From the NCBI GenBank assembly GCA_963756815.1, contig CAVWPR010000013.1:1-64000 (forward strand): a stretch of 64,000 nt of DNA. The letters run 5' to 3'. Positions 46,296-55,058 of this stretch are shown here, piece by piece. Below the pieces are notes generated by a model. It did no database searches, was not told the DNA's origin, and saw only the letters and a program-made list of their open reading frames with translations. The DNA comes from JAENVU01 sp963756815 (GTDB taxonomy: Bacteria; Actinomycetota; Acidimicrobiia; IMCC26256; JAENVU01). Numbering within the stretch: the stretch's first letter is position 1; each line of letters starts with the position of its first letter. The position numbers and the translations under genes are program-made.

Positions 46296-47654
46296 TTGAC
46301 CCTCTCCGACGAAGCGTTCGACGACCTGGCGGTGGCGCGCCTGTCGCGCGTCGCGACGCTGCCCGGTGGTCTCGACCGCCGCCGGTTCCTCCAGCTGATG
46401 GGCGCCGGTGCCGGAGCCGCGGTGGCGGCCAGCCCGCTGCTGTCGGCGCTGGAGGCGTTCGCGGCGCCGCCCGTGGGTGCGACCGAGGGGATCCTCGTCC
46501 TCATCATGATGGAGGGGGGCAACGACGGGTTGAACACGGTCGTGCCGACGGGCGAGTCCCGCTACTACCAGCTGCGCCCCGGGCTGGCGATCCCCGCCGC
46601 GTCGGCCCTGCCGATCGGCTCCGGCCTGGGACTGCACCCGTCGCTCGTGAAGACCAAGGCGCGCTTCGACCAGGGCGACGTGGCGGTCGTCCAGGGCGTC
46701 GGCTACCCGAACCCGGACCTCAGCCACTTCACGTCGATGGGCATCTGGATGAACGGCTGGGCCGGCGGCGCGCAGCCCGGTGGGCCGACCGGCTGGATCG
46801 GCCGCTATCTCGACGGCCTCCCCAACGCCGCGTCCGAGAGCCTCTACGGCGCGGTCATCGGCACGTCCGTGCCACTGCACATGGTCGGGGCGGTGGCGCG
46901 GGCCAGCGGTCTGCCCCAGGACATCGGAGGCGCGTTCGGCATCGACCGTCGTGACCCCAACGACGTGCGGATGTTCGACGCGGTCGCCGCCTTCTCGGGC
47001 GGCGCGACCGGGCTCGGGCAGTGGGGCGATCTCGCGGCGAAGGTCGAGCACGACACGCTCGACCTGTCGCAGAAGATCCAACCCGCGTACACGGGGACCT
47101 TCCCGGACACGAACCTCGGCCGCCAGCTCGTGCTCACGGCCCGCCTCATCAACGCCAATCTCGGGGTGCGGGTGTTCAGCACGTCGATCGGCGGGTTCGA
47201 CACGCACTCGGACCAGTCCGGCGGTCACGCACAGAACCTCACCGAGATCGACGACGCGATCGACGCGTTCTTCGCGACCCTCTCCACCGCCTGGCGCAAC
47301 CGCGTGACGATCATGACGTTCTCGGAGTTCGGCCGCCGACCCGAGCGCAACGACACCGTCGGCACCGACCACGGCACCGCGGCACCGCTGTTCCTCGTGG
47401 GCCCGCGCGTGAAGGGCGGGATCTACGGCGCGCCGTCGACGACGACGAGCCTCGACGCCAACGGCAACCTGAAGTACCACACCGACTTCCGCCAGGTGTA
47501 CGCCACGGTCCTCGACACGTGGCTCGGCGCCGACTCGCGCCAGGTGCTCGGCTACCCGTTCGCGAACCTCGGGCTCTTCGACGGCGGCCCCGGATCAGGC
47601 ACTCCCGCGTCGGTCCGCCCGCACCGGCTCCGCCGGCTCCGACTCACCGCCTAG
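46296..47654 (+). CDS. DUF1501 family protein, Tat-exported
   Basis: This 452-residue protein starts at TTG 46296, with AAGGA about 6 nt upstream, only 10 nt after the DUF1800 stop. A twin-arginine signal is clear: DRRRFLQLMGAGAGAAVAAS near residues 27-46. The mature part shows LVLIMMEGGNDGLNTVVPTG, IGGFDTHSDQSGGHAQNL, VTIMTFSEFGRRPERND and GTDHGTAAPLFLVGPRVKGG, the alkaline-phosphatase/sulfatase-like metal residues of DUF1501. It likely works extracellularly with its DUF1800 partner. The Arg-rich C-terminus is unusual. Confidence 0.9.
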   Translation: MTLSDEAFDDLAVARLSRVATLPGGLDRRRFLQLMGAGAGAAVAASPLLSALEAFAAPPVGATEGILVLIMMEGGNDGLNTVVPTGESRYYQLRPGLAIPAASALPIGSGLGLHPSLVKTKARFDQGDVAVVQGVGYPNPDLSHFTSMGIWMNGWAGGAQPGGPTGWIGRYLDGLPNAASESLYGAVIGTSVPLHMVGAVARASGLPQDIGGAFGIDRRDPNDVRMFDAVAAFSGGATGLGQWGDLAAKVEHDTLDLSQKIQPAYTGTFPDTNLGRQLVLTARLINANLGVRVFSTSIGGFDTHSDQSGGHAQNLTEIDDAIDAFFATLSTAWRNRVTIMTFSEFGRRPERNDTVGTDHGTAAPLFLVGPRVKGGIYGAPSTTTSLDANGNLKYHTDFRQVYATVLDTWLGADSRQVLGYPFANLGLFDGGPGSGTPASVRPHRLRRLRLTA

Positions 47655-47719
47655 CCACCTTCGATGTCCGGTCGATTCCGGCGGGCCATGACCCTCGGAA
47701 CCGGCCACACGCGGAGGGG

Positions 47720-48043
47720 TCAGGCGTCCTTCTTGCGGAGGTGGTGGCCGAAGAAGCCCCCCTTGGGGCGCGCGTGCGCGTGGTAGTGGTCCGGGATGTT
47801 GCGCATGTTGTCGTCGACGTAGTGCTCGAAGTCGAAGCACCGGTCGACGACCAGCGCCAGCTGATCGTGCATGTGCGACAGCTCGTGGGCCGGGGGCGTG
47901 ACGCCGTGCCCGCGCCACACGACCATCGGCACCGCGCAGATCTCGCACTCGGCGATCCAGCACACGTCGTCCTCGTGGAACCACTCCGTGATGCGCGCCG
48001 CTTCGCAGAGGTCGCAGTCGTCGGAGAAATCACGCTGAGTCAT
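47720..48043 (-). CDS. Small Cys/His-rich protein at the end of the trp run
   Basis: The 107-residue product has DDCDLCEAARITEWFHEDDV and CWIAECEICAVPMVVWRGHG, two C-x2-C pairs that could bind zinc. After these come HELSHMHDQLALVVDRC and a His-rich end IPDHYHAHARPKGGFFGHHL. ATG 48043 lies inside the end of trpA (14-nt overlap), so translation is coupled to tryptophan synthase alpha. I do not recognise the family, although the layout recalls HIT-like or zinc-ribbon proteins. A regulatory or metal-related role is only a guess. Confidence 0.65.
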   Translation of the reverse strand: MTQRDFSDDCDLCEAARITEWFHEDDVCWIAECEICAVPMVVWRGHGVTPPAHELSHMHDQLALVVDRCFDFEHYVDDNMRNIPDHYHAHARPKGGFFGHHLRKKDA

Positions 48044-48827
48044 CGGTGCATCCCTCGTCGGCGTCCAGTCCGGCGCGGAGCTCCGCGACGAACGCCGCAG
48101 CCTGGTCGGGGCCGCCACCGTCGAGCAACCGGCGCACGAGCGCGCTGCCCACGATCACGCCGTCGGCTGCGGCCGCCGCCTCGCGTGCCTGGCCCACGTT
48201 CGAGATGCCGAGCCCGAGCAGCACCGGGACGTCGGTGACCGCCTTGAGGCGCCGCCCCATCTCGGTGGCCTCAACGGCGAGCTCGGAGCGTTCGCCCGTG
48301 ATACCGAGCAGCGCGACCCCGTAGACGAAACCGCGGGAACGCTCGCAGATCGCGCGCAGTCGCGCGTCGGACGTGGTCGGCGCGGCGAGGAGCACGGTCT
48401 CGACCGAAGCGGCATCGGCGGCGTCGGCCCAGCCGTCGAGCTCGTCGAGCGGGAGGTCCGGGACGATCGCGGCGTCGACCCCCGCGGCCGCGAGCCGATG
48501 CGCGAACCGCTCGTGGCCCATGTGGTGGACCGGGTTGTAATAGGTCATCACTGCGATCGGCACGCCGGCGTCGAGGTCGGCGAGCGCATCGACGATGCCG
48601 GCCGGTGTGGCCCCGATCTCGAGCGCGCGCTGGGACGCCTCCTGGATGGTGCGACCGTCCATCACCGGATCCGAGAACGGGATGCCGACCTCGATCGCGT
48701 CGGCTCCCGCGTCGGCGACGGCGCGGACGACGTCGAGCCAGCCGCGCCCGAGGCCACCGGTCACGTACGGCACGAGCAGCTTGCGCCCGGCGTCGCGCCC
48801 GGCGCGGAGGGTCGTCTCGAGGTTCAT
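48030..48827 (-). CDS. trpA: Tryptophan synthase alpha chain
   Basis: TrpA cleaves indole-3-glycerol phosphate to indole for the beta chain. The 265-residue barrel shows LVPYVTGGLGRGWLDVVRAV, the catalytic Glu and Asp in DAIEVGIPFSDPVMDGRTIQ, MTYYNPVHHMGHERF, AAIVPDLPLDELDGWADAAD and GFVYGVALLGITGERSEL, with phosphate-binding GLGISN and VIVGSALV. It begins 10 nt after trpB, so it belongs to the same transcript. The gene is intact. Confidence 0.96.
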   Translation of the reverse strand: MNLETTLRAGRDAGRKLLVPYVTGGLGRGWLDVVRAVADAGADAIEVGIPFSDPVMDGRTIQEASQRALEIGATPAGIVDALADLDAGVPIAVMTYYNPVHHMGHERFAHRLAAAGVDAAIVPDLPLDELDGWADAADAASVETVLLAAPTTSDARLRAICERSRGFVYGVALLGITGERSELAVEATEMGRRLKAVTDVPVLLGLGISNVGQAREAAAAADGVIVGSALVRRLLDGGGPDQAAAFVAELRAGLDADEGCTDDSA

Positions 48828-48837
48828 GCCGGCCGCC

Positions 48838-50073
48838 TCACAGCGGCTCGCCCAGCATCTCGGCCACCTGGTTGGCGTCCTTGTCGCCGCGCCCGGACAG
48901 CGTCACGAGGACGGTCGCACCGGCGGGCACCCGGTGGCCGGCTTCGCGTGCCAGCCACCCGATCGCGTGGGCCGGCTCGAGCGCAGGCACGATGCCCTCG
49001 GTGGCGGCGAGCAGCTGGAACCCCTCGAGTGCTTCGGCATCGGTGGCCGACTGGTACTCGGCCCGCCCCTGCGCAGCGAGCGCCGCGTGCTCGGGGCCGA
49101 CCCCGGGGTAGTCGAGCCCGGCGCTGATCGAGTGGGCCTCGAGGATCTGGCCGTCCTCGTCCTGCAGGTAGAGCGAACGCGCGCCGTGGAGCGCACCCGG
49201 CGTGCCGCGCGCGACCGACGCGCCGTGCCGGCCGCTCTCGATGCCGAGCCCTCCGGCCTCGACCCCGACGAGCTCGGCTCCGGTGTCGACGAATCCCGCG
49301 AACGTGCCCATCGCGTTCGAGCCGCCGCCGACGCACGCGACCACGAGGTCGGGATCGCGGCCACCGAGGATCTCGCGACACTGCTCGCGCGCCTCGTCGC
49401 CGACGATGCGCTGGAACTCGCGGACCATCCACGGGAACGGATGCGGACCGACGACCGAGCCGATGCAGTAGTGCGTCTCGCGGACGGTCGCGACCCAGTC
49501 GCGCAGGGCGTCGTTGATCGCGTCCTTGAGCGTCGCGCTGCCGGAGGTGACCGGGACCACCTCGGCGCCGAGGAGCTTCATGCGGAAGACGTTCAACGCC
49601 TGCCGGTCGACGTCGACCGCGCCCATGAACACCACGCAGTCGAGCCCGAACAGCGCCGCCGCGGTGGCAGTGGCGACGCCGTGCTGGCCGGCCCCCGTCT
49701 CCGCGATGACGCGCTGCTTGCCCATCCGCCGCGCCAGCAGCGCCTGCCCGAGGACGTTGTTGATCTTGTGCGACCCCGTGTGGGTGAGGTCCTCGCGCTT
49801 GAGCAGCACCCGCACGCCGAGCCGGTCCGACAGCCGGTGGCACTCCGTGACCGGCGTGGGCCGGCCGGCATAGCTCGTGAGCAGCTCGGCGTACTCGGCC
49901 CGGAACTCCTCCGAGGCCCACGCGGTGCGGAACTCCGCCTCGAGCTCCTCGAGGGCGGGCACGAGCGTCTCGGGCACGAACCGACCGCCGAACTCGCCGA
50001 AGCGGCCGAGACCGACCGGCTCGGGACCGGGCGGACCCAGCGTGACGGTGTCACCGCGGCGCGGCGCGGCCAT
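48838..50073 (-). CDS. trpB: Tryptophan synthase beta chain (TrpB1)
   Basis: TrpB uses PLP to join indole and serine. The 411-residue protein has FGEFGGRFVPETLVPALEEL, the PLP lysine in REDLTHTGSHKINNVLGQAL, AETGAGQHGVATATAAALFG, the Gly-rich phosphate site VVACVGGGSNAMGTFAGFVD, and the terminal TVLVTLSGRGDKDANQVAEM. ATG 50073 is preceded by GAGGAGCG; longer in-frame starts would enter the upstream repeat. The K-I-N-N form marks the classical TrpB1 that pairs with TrpA. A solo intergenic repeat lies just upstream. Confidence 0.96.
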   Translation of the reverse strand: MAAPRRGDTVTLGPPGPEPVGLGRFGEFGGRFVPETLVPALEELEAEFRTAWASEEFRAEYAELLTSYAGRPTPVTECHRLSDRLGVRVLLKREDLTHTGSHKINNVLGQALLARRMGKQRVIAETGAGQHGVATATAAALFGLDCVVFMGAVDVDRQALNVFRMKLLGAEVVPVTSGSATLKDAINDALRDWVATVRETHYCIGSVVGPHPFPWMVREFQRIVGDEAREQCREILGGRDPDLVVACVGGGSNAMGTFAGFVDTGAELVGVEAGGLGIESGRHGASVARGTPGALHGARSLYLQDEDGQILEAHSISAGLDYPGVGPEHAALAAQGRAEYQSATDAEALEGFQLLAATEGIVPALEPAHAIGWLAREAGHRVPAGATVLVTLSGRGDKDANQVAEMLGEPL

Positions 50074-50149
50074 GTGCGCTCCTCGGGGTCGGGGCGGCTC
50101 ATGATACGAGCGCCGAGTTCCGCGGCCCCCAACGATTCGTCCCCGCCAC

Positions 50150-50205
50150 CCCACTTTGCGGTTGCCGGGCCGCTCGGTCTGGTGGTGCAGGAGCCGCAAA
50201 GTGGG
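50150..50205. repeat. Intergenic inverted-repeat element, copy 3 (solo)
   Basis: A perfect 12-bp inverted repeat, CCCACTTTGCGG (50150-50161) and CCGCAAAGTGGG (50194-50205), encloses a 32-nt loop. Read on the minus strand its first half, TTTGCGGCTC followed by CACCA and CCGAG, aligns with copy 1, so this copy is inverted relative to copies 1 and 2. It lies between trpF and trpB and has no DUF559 gene. Confidence 0.83.
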
Positions 50206-50213
50206 AGGGCGAG

Positions 50214-50900
50214 TCAGTGGCCGGTGAGCTCGTCGATCTCCCAGTCGTAGGGACCGTCGACGGGTGCGGGCGGCCGCTCGTCGTCGGCGACGTCGTCACC
50301 GATCGCGTGCGCGGCCTTGATGAAGCGCCGGAGCTTGGTCGGGTCCTTGTGGCCCGGCGACGACTCGACGCCGGTCGCGACGTCGACGCCCCACGGTCGG
50401 ATCCGGCGGATCGCGTCGCCGACGTTGTCGGCCGTGAGCCCGCCGGCGACCATGAGCCGGATGCCCCCGGGCGCGCCCTCGGCGAGCTTCCAGTCGAACA
50501 GGCGCCCCGAGCCTGGATCCGGTGAGTCGACGAGCACGACGTCGGCCGGGCCGTTGGCAGCGGTCGCGAGCGCAGGATCGCCCGCCGCGAACGCCTGGAT
50601 CACGAAGGTGGTGCGCTGGCGCACCCACCGCACCTCCGAGATCGGCTCGCGGCCGTGCAGCTGCGCGCCGGTGAGGCCGACCTTGCTCACGATCTCCACG
50701 ACGCGTTCGGGGCGCTCGTCACGAAACACGCCGACGGTGACGACCCCGGACGGCAGGCGGCGCACGATGTCGCGCGCCGTGTCGATGCTGACCTGCCGGC
50801 GGCTCCCGGGCGCGAAGACGAAACCGAGCGCGTCGGCACCCAGGGCGATGGCGAGGAGCGCGTCGTCCTCGTTGGTGTTGCCGCAGATCTTCACGAACAC
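50214..50900 (-). CDS. trpF: Phosphoribosylanthranilate isomerase
   Basis: TrpF performs the Amadori rearrangement of phosphoribosylanthranilate. The 228-residue barrel shows FVKICGNTNEDDALLAIALG with the catalytic Cys, ADALGFVFAPGSRRQVSID, VGVFRDERPERVVEIV, LTGAQLHGREPISEVRWV, the catalytic Asp in DVVLVDSPDPGSGRLFDWKL, and the phosphate-binding RLMVAGGLTADNV with WGVDVATGVESSPGHKDPTK. It starts at GTG 50900, 71 nt after the TrpB2 gene. Its C-terminal tail is slightly longer than usual. Confidence 0.94.
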   Translation of the reverse strand: MFVKICGNTNEDDALLAIALGADALGFVFAPGSRRQVSIDTARDIVRRLPSGVVTVGVFRDERPERVVEIVSKVGLTGAQLHGREPISEVRWVRQRTTFVIQAFAAGDPALATAANGPADVVLVDSPDPGSGRLFDWKLAEGAPGGIRLMVAGGLTADNVGDAIRRIRPWGVDVATGVESSPGHKDPTKLRRFIKAAHAIGDDVADDERPPAPVDGPYDWEIDELTGH

Positions 50901-50971
50901 GAGAACGAGACGGTACCCCGGCGACGCGCCGCCACCGTGCCATTCCGGGTGGCGGCGCGCGCGGGCCGTGG

Positions 50972-52226
50972 TCAGGCGTCGATCAGGCGACCGTTGAGGA
51001 AGTCGTCGTACGCGGCGAGGTCGAGGAAGCCGTGGCCCGAGTAGTTGAAGAGGATCACCCGCTCCTCGCCGGTCTCCTTGGCCGCGAGGGCCTCGTCGAT
51101 CGCGGCACGGATCGCGTGACCGGTCTCCGGTGCGGGGATCTTCCCCTCGGCCCGTGCGAACTGGACTGCGGCCTCGAACGTCTTGCCCTGCGGGTAGGCG
51201 ATCGCCTCCATGCGGCCGTGCTGCACCAGGTTGCAGATGATCGGGGCGTCACCGTGGTAGCGGAGCCCACCGGCGTGGATCGACGGCGGCATGAACTCGT
51301 GCCCGAGCGTGTACATCGGCAGGAGCGGGGTCATGCCCGCGGTGTCGCCGAAGTCGTACTCGAACGTCCCCTCGGTGAGCGTGGGACAGCTCGACGGCTC
51401 GACCGCGACGAGTCGGACCTCCGGATCGTTCATGAACGGCAGCGCGATGCCCGCGAGGTTCGACCCGCCGCCGCAGGAGCTGACCACGACGTCGGGCCGG
51501 GTCTCGCCGGCCAGCCGCCAGCTGCTCCTTCGCCTCGATCCCGATGACGGTCTGGTGCAGGAGCACGTGGTTGAGCACCGAGCCCAGCGAGTAGTGGGTG
51601 TCGGCACGCGGCGCGGCGTCGGCGACCGCGTCCGAGATCGCCAGGCCCAGGGAGCCGGGGCTCTCCGGATCGGCCACCGGTGAGGGCACCACCGACGCGC
51701 CCCACGTCTCCATGAGGATGCGGCGGTACGGCTTCTGCTCGTACGAGGCCCGGACCATGTACACCTTGCACTCGAGGTCGAACTGCGCACATGCGAACGC
51801 GAGCGAGCTCCCCCACTGCCCGGCGCCGGTCTCGGTGGCGAGGCGGGTGATGCCCTCGGCCGCGTTGTAGAACGCCTGCGGCACCGCGGTGTTCGGCTTG
51901 TGCGACCCCGCCGGCGAGACCGACTCGTCCTTGTAGTAGATGCGCGCCGGCGTGCCGAGGGCGCGCTCGAGGCGCTCGGCACGCACGAGCGGCGTCGGCC
52001 GCCACAGGCGGAGGATGTCGAGCACCTCGCCCGGGATGTCGATCCACGGCTCGGTGGCGACCTCCTGCGCGATGAGCCCCATCGGGAACAGCGGCGCGAG
52101 GTCGTCGGGACCGACCGGCTCGTTGGTGGCCGGGTGCAGCGGCGGCTGGAGTGGCTGGGGCAGGTCCGGCAGCGCGTTGTACCAGGCGGTCGGGAGCTGC
52201 GACTGCGGCAGATCGAAGCGGGCCAT
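50972..52226 (-). CDS. trpB2: TrpB-like pyridoxal-phosphate protein (TrpB2 type), one frameshift
   Basis: This is the second tryptophan-synthase-beta homologue in the same run, of the TrpB2 class. It has the long N-terminus typical of that class (WYNALPDLPQPLQPPLHPAT), RPTPLVRAERLERALGTPAR, the PLP lysine in VSPAGSHKPNTAVPQAFYNA (K-P-N-T rather than K-I-N-N), ATETGAGQWGSSLAFACAQF, and SSCGGGSNLAGIALPFMNDP. It ends NYSGHGFLDLAAYDDFL. Near 51525 the frame changes. ATG 52226 has a perfect AGGAGG upstream that overlaps the trpC stop. TrpB2 enzymes often act without TrpA as serine/indole scavengers (family knowledge); the role here is inferred. Confidence 0.92.
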
Positions 52227-52234
52227 GGTTCCTC

Positions 52235-53042
52235 CTAGTGCTCGCGTCGGGTGACGGTGGGGGCGACCAGCGCCGTGGCGAGCGAGCGTGGGTCGTCGGC
52301 GCGCACGAGGGCCTCGCCGACGAGCAGCGCGTCGAACCCGGCGGCCGTCATGCGGACCGCGTCGGCCGCGGTGCGGATCGCGCTCTCCGCCACCGCGATC
52401 GTCGCCGCGGGGAGATGCGCGGCGAGCGCAGCCGCGCCGTCGAGGTCCTCGGTGAACGTGCCGAGGTCGCGGGCGTTCACGCCGACGATCGCGGCATCGA
52501 GCCGGACGGCGCGATCCACCTCGTCGGCGTCGTGGGCCTCGACGAGCACGCCGAGCCCCAGCCCGGTCGCGAGCTCCGACAGGTCCCGGACGTGGCCGTC
52601 GTCGGGGAGCGCGGCGAGGATCAGGAGGATCGCGTCGGCACCGATGGCGCGGGCCTCGTAGACCTGCACCTCGTCGATGGTGAAGTCCTTGCGCAGGACA
52701 GGGAGGTCGCACGCGGCGCGGGCCTCCTGGAGGTCGGCGACGGAGCCGCCGAAGTAGGGCGCGTCGGTGAGCACGCTGAGCGCGGTGGCACCACCGGCCG
52801 CGTACTCGATCGGCGAGGGTCGCAGCGTCGAGATCCGGGGCGAGGTCGCCCTTCGAGGGGGATCGGCGCTTGATCTCGGCGACCAGCCCGGGGTGGCCGT
52901 CGGCCCGACGCAGCGCGGCGGCGAAGTCGCGGACCGGGGGTGCGTCGAGCGCCTGGCCGCGCAGCAGGTCGCGCGTCTGCGGTCGGTGGAGCACGGTGAT
53001 CTCGTCGCGCTTCGTCGCGAGGATGCGATCGAGGACCGTCAT
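52235..53042 (-). CDS. trpC: Indole-3-glycerol phosphate synthase, one frameshift
   Basis: TrpC closes the indole ring from carboxyphenylamino-deoxyribulose phosphate. Seen are MTVLDRILATKRDEITVLHR, the catalytic Lys/Ser region GLVAEIKRRSPSKGDLAPDL, LTDAPYFGGSVADLQEA, VLRKDFTIDEVQVYEARAIG with the second Lys, LVEAHDADEVDRAV, IVGVNARDLGTFTEDLD and AESAIRTAADAV. The frame shifts near 52800 between the two conserved blocks. About 268 residues is normal. It is the first trp gene of this run and is divergent from the beta-glucosidase gene. Confidence 0.94.
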
Positions 53043-53126
53043 GAGCCGCCGAGTCTACGAGTCCGCTCGCACGCGGCCCGGTGCCTTCCCGCGTGCGTCG
53101 CCCGGCGCCCCGTAGGGTGCGCCGCC

Positions 53127-54300
53127 ATGACGTACTCCTTCCCGAACGGCTTCGTCTGGGGCACCGCGACCGCGGCCCACCAGGTGGAGGGCGGCACCTG
53201 GAACAACGACTGGTGGGCGTTCGAGCACACACCCGGGTCGGGCACGACGGAAGCCGGCCGGCGACGCCTGCGACCACTTCTGGCGCTACCCCGCCGACAT
53301 CGCGATGCTCGCCGACCTCGGCTTCGGGGCCTACCGCTTCTCGCTCGAGTGGTCGCGCATCGAGCCCGACGAGGGCGAGTTCTCGAACGCCGCGCTCGAC
53401 CACTACCGGCGCATGATCACGACGACGCGCGATCTCGGCCTGCTCCCCGTGGTCACGTTCCATCACTTCACCACGCCGCGGTGGGCGGTGACCGACGGCG
53501 GCTGGACCGATCCCGCGATCGTCGACCGCTTCGCCCGGTTCTGCGAGCGCGCCGTCGCCCACCTCGGCGACGAGATCGGCATGGCGTGCACGATCAACGA
53601 GCCGAACATCGTGTCGCTCATGGGCTTCCTGGTCGGCGCGTTCCCGCCCGGCCACCACGACCTCGGCGAGTACGCCACCGCGAACGAGCACCTCAAGGCC
53701 GCGCACCGGCGGGGCTACGACGTCATCAAGGCGGGGCCGGGCGACTTCCCCGTCGGGTCGTGCGTCGCCATGGGCGACTGGTGGAGTCCTCCGGGCTCCG
53801 AAGCGGTGCTGGAGAACACCCGGCACATGCACGAGGGCCAGCACCTCGAGGCCGCCGCCGGCGACGACTTCATCGGCGTGCAGGCGTACTCCCGCACGCG
53901 GCTCACCGCCGAGGGTCTGCCCGACGGACCCGAGCCGGGCGTCGAGGTCCTCGACATGGGCTACGAGTACTGGCCGCAGGCGCTCGAGGTGAGCATCCGG
54001 CACGCGGCCGAGATCACGGGGGCGCCGGTGTACGTGACCGAGAACGGCATCGGCACCACCGACGACGCCCAGCGCATCCGCTACGTGACCGACGCGCTCG
54101 GCGGGGTGCGGCGCTGCCTCGACGACGGGCTCGACGTGCGCGGCTACTTCTACTGGTCGCTGCTCGACAACTTCGAGTGGGCGCTCGGCTACATGCCCAG
54201 GTTCGGGCTCGTGGGCGTCGACCGCGCCACGCAGCAGCGGACGGTCAAGCCGTCGGCCGAGTGGCTCGGCGCGATCGCCCACGCCAACGCGATCGACTGA
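53127..54300 (+). CDS. GH1 family beta-glucosidase, one frameshift
   Basis: A retaining beta-glycosidase of family 1. It starts MTYSFPNGFVWGTATAAHQV with the glycone-site Gln and His region, and after a frame change near 53262 runs AYRFSLEWSRIEPDEGEFSN, VVTFHHFTTPRWAVTDGGWT, the acid/base Glu in ACTINEPNIVSLMGFLVGAF, and the nucleophile Glu in APVYVTENGIGTTDDAQRIR, ending GYFYWSLLDNFEWALGYMPR. At about 390 residues it is somewhat short for GH1 (usually 430-480). No signal peptide, so it is probably cytoplasmic. It lies between trpC and ygfZ on the opposite strand, probably as an insertion into the trp run. Confidence 0.92.
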
Positions 54301-54368
54301 AGCGTCCCGATCGGCGAATCGACGCGCAGCATCGGCCCTCCAGGGTCAGCGCTGCGTGCCCGTTCCGG

Positions 54369-55058
54369 TCAGCGGCCGGGCAACGTGCGGACGGTCACTG
54401 CGATCCCGTCGACGGTTGCGTCCTCGGGCGGCTCGACCTCGCGGCGCACGTAGCCGAGCGCGATGCCGGGCACGCTGCTCGTCACCGCACCGACGATCTT
54501 GTCGCCGACGGTGATCTCGGCGCCGACCGGCAGCACGGTGCTCGCGTCGTCCGGAACGAGATGGCGGAGGAAGCGATTCACGTGGCCGCGCGAGTCGATG
54601 CGGCACACGAGCTCCTGGCCCACGAAGCAGCCCTTGGTGAAGCTCACCGCGTCCTCCTCGAGGAACGCCTCCTGGGGGATCACCGAGTCGTCGAGGTCGA
54701 CACCGAGGCGCGGTACGCCGGCCGCGACCCGGGCCCGCTCCTCGGCCGCGGCCACGGTGTCGTCGACGGCGGGTGCCGCCTCGACGGCGATGTCGACCTT
54801 GGTGCGGATCTTGAAGCGGGTCAGCGCCGCCCCGAGGTGCTCACCCCAGCCCGGCTCGGTGGTGAGCACGGCGTCCTCGCCACGGCGGGTGATGTCGGCG
54901 AGCACGTCGACCTTGCCCTGGGGCGTGAGCAGCAGCGTGGGCAGCGTCTCTCCGTCGGCGAGGCCGTCGAGGTCCTGCGAGAGGAGGCTCTGCAGGAACG
55001 TCCACGTGTCCGGACCGGTCACGACGACGCGGTCACGCCGATCGCCGGCCTCCGTCAC
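54369..55058 (-). CDS. ygfZ: YgfZ/GcvT-like folate-binding Fe-S repair protein
   Basis: YgfZ-type proteins use folate to help maintain some iron-sulfur proteins. The product shows VVVTGPDTWTFLQSLLSQDL, LLTPQGKVDVLADITRRGED, and the signature VSFTKGCFVGQELVCRIDSR (K-G-C-x-x-G-Q-E), ending with a C-terminal barrel IALGYVRREVEPPEDA. As sequenced it is in frame with the end of TrpE. I prefer a separate start at GTG 55058, preceded by GGGGAG and overlapping a TrpE stop as GTGA if one G is missing from the nearby G-run. A true fusion cannot be excluded. Confidence 0.85.
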   Translation of the reverse strand: MTEAGDRRDRVVVTGPDTWTFLQSLLSQDLDGLADGETLPTLLLTPQGKVDVLADITRRGEDAVLTTEPGWGEHLGAALTRFKIRTKVDIAVEAAPAVDDTVAAAEERARVAAGVPRLGVDLDDSVIPQEAFLEEDAVSFTKGCFVGQELVCRIDSRGHVNRFLRHLVPDDASTVLPVGAEITVGDKIVGAVTSSVPGIALGYVRREVEPPEDATVDGIAVTVRTLPGR

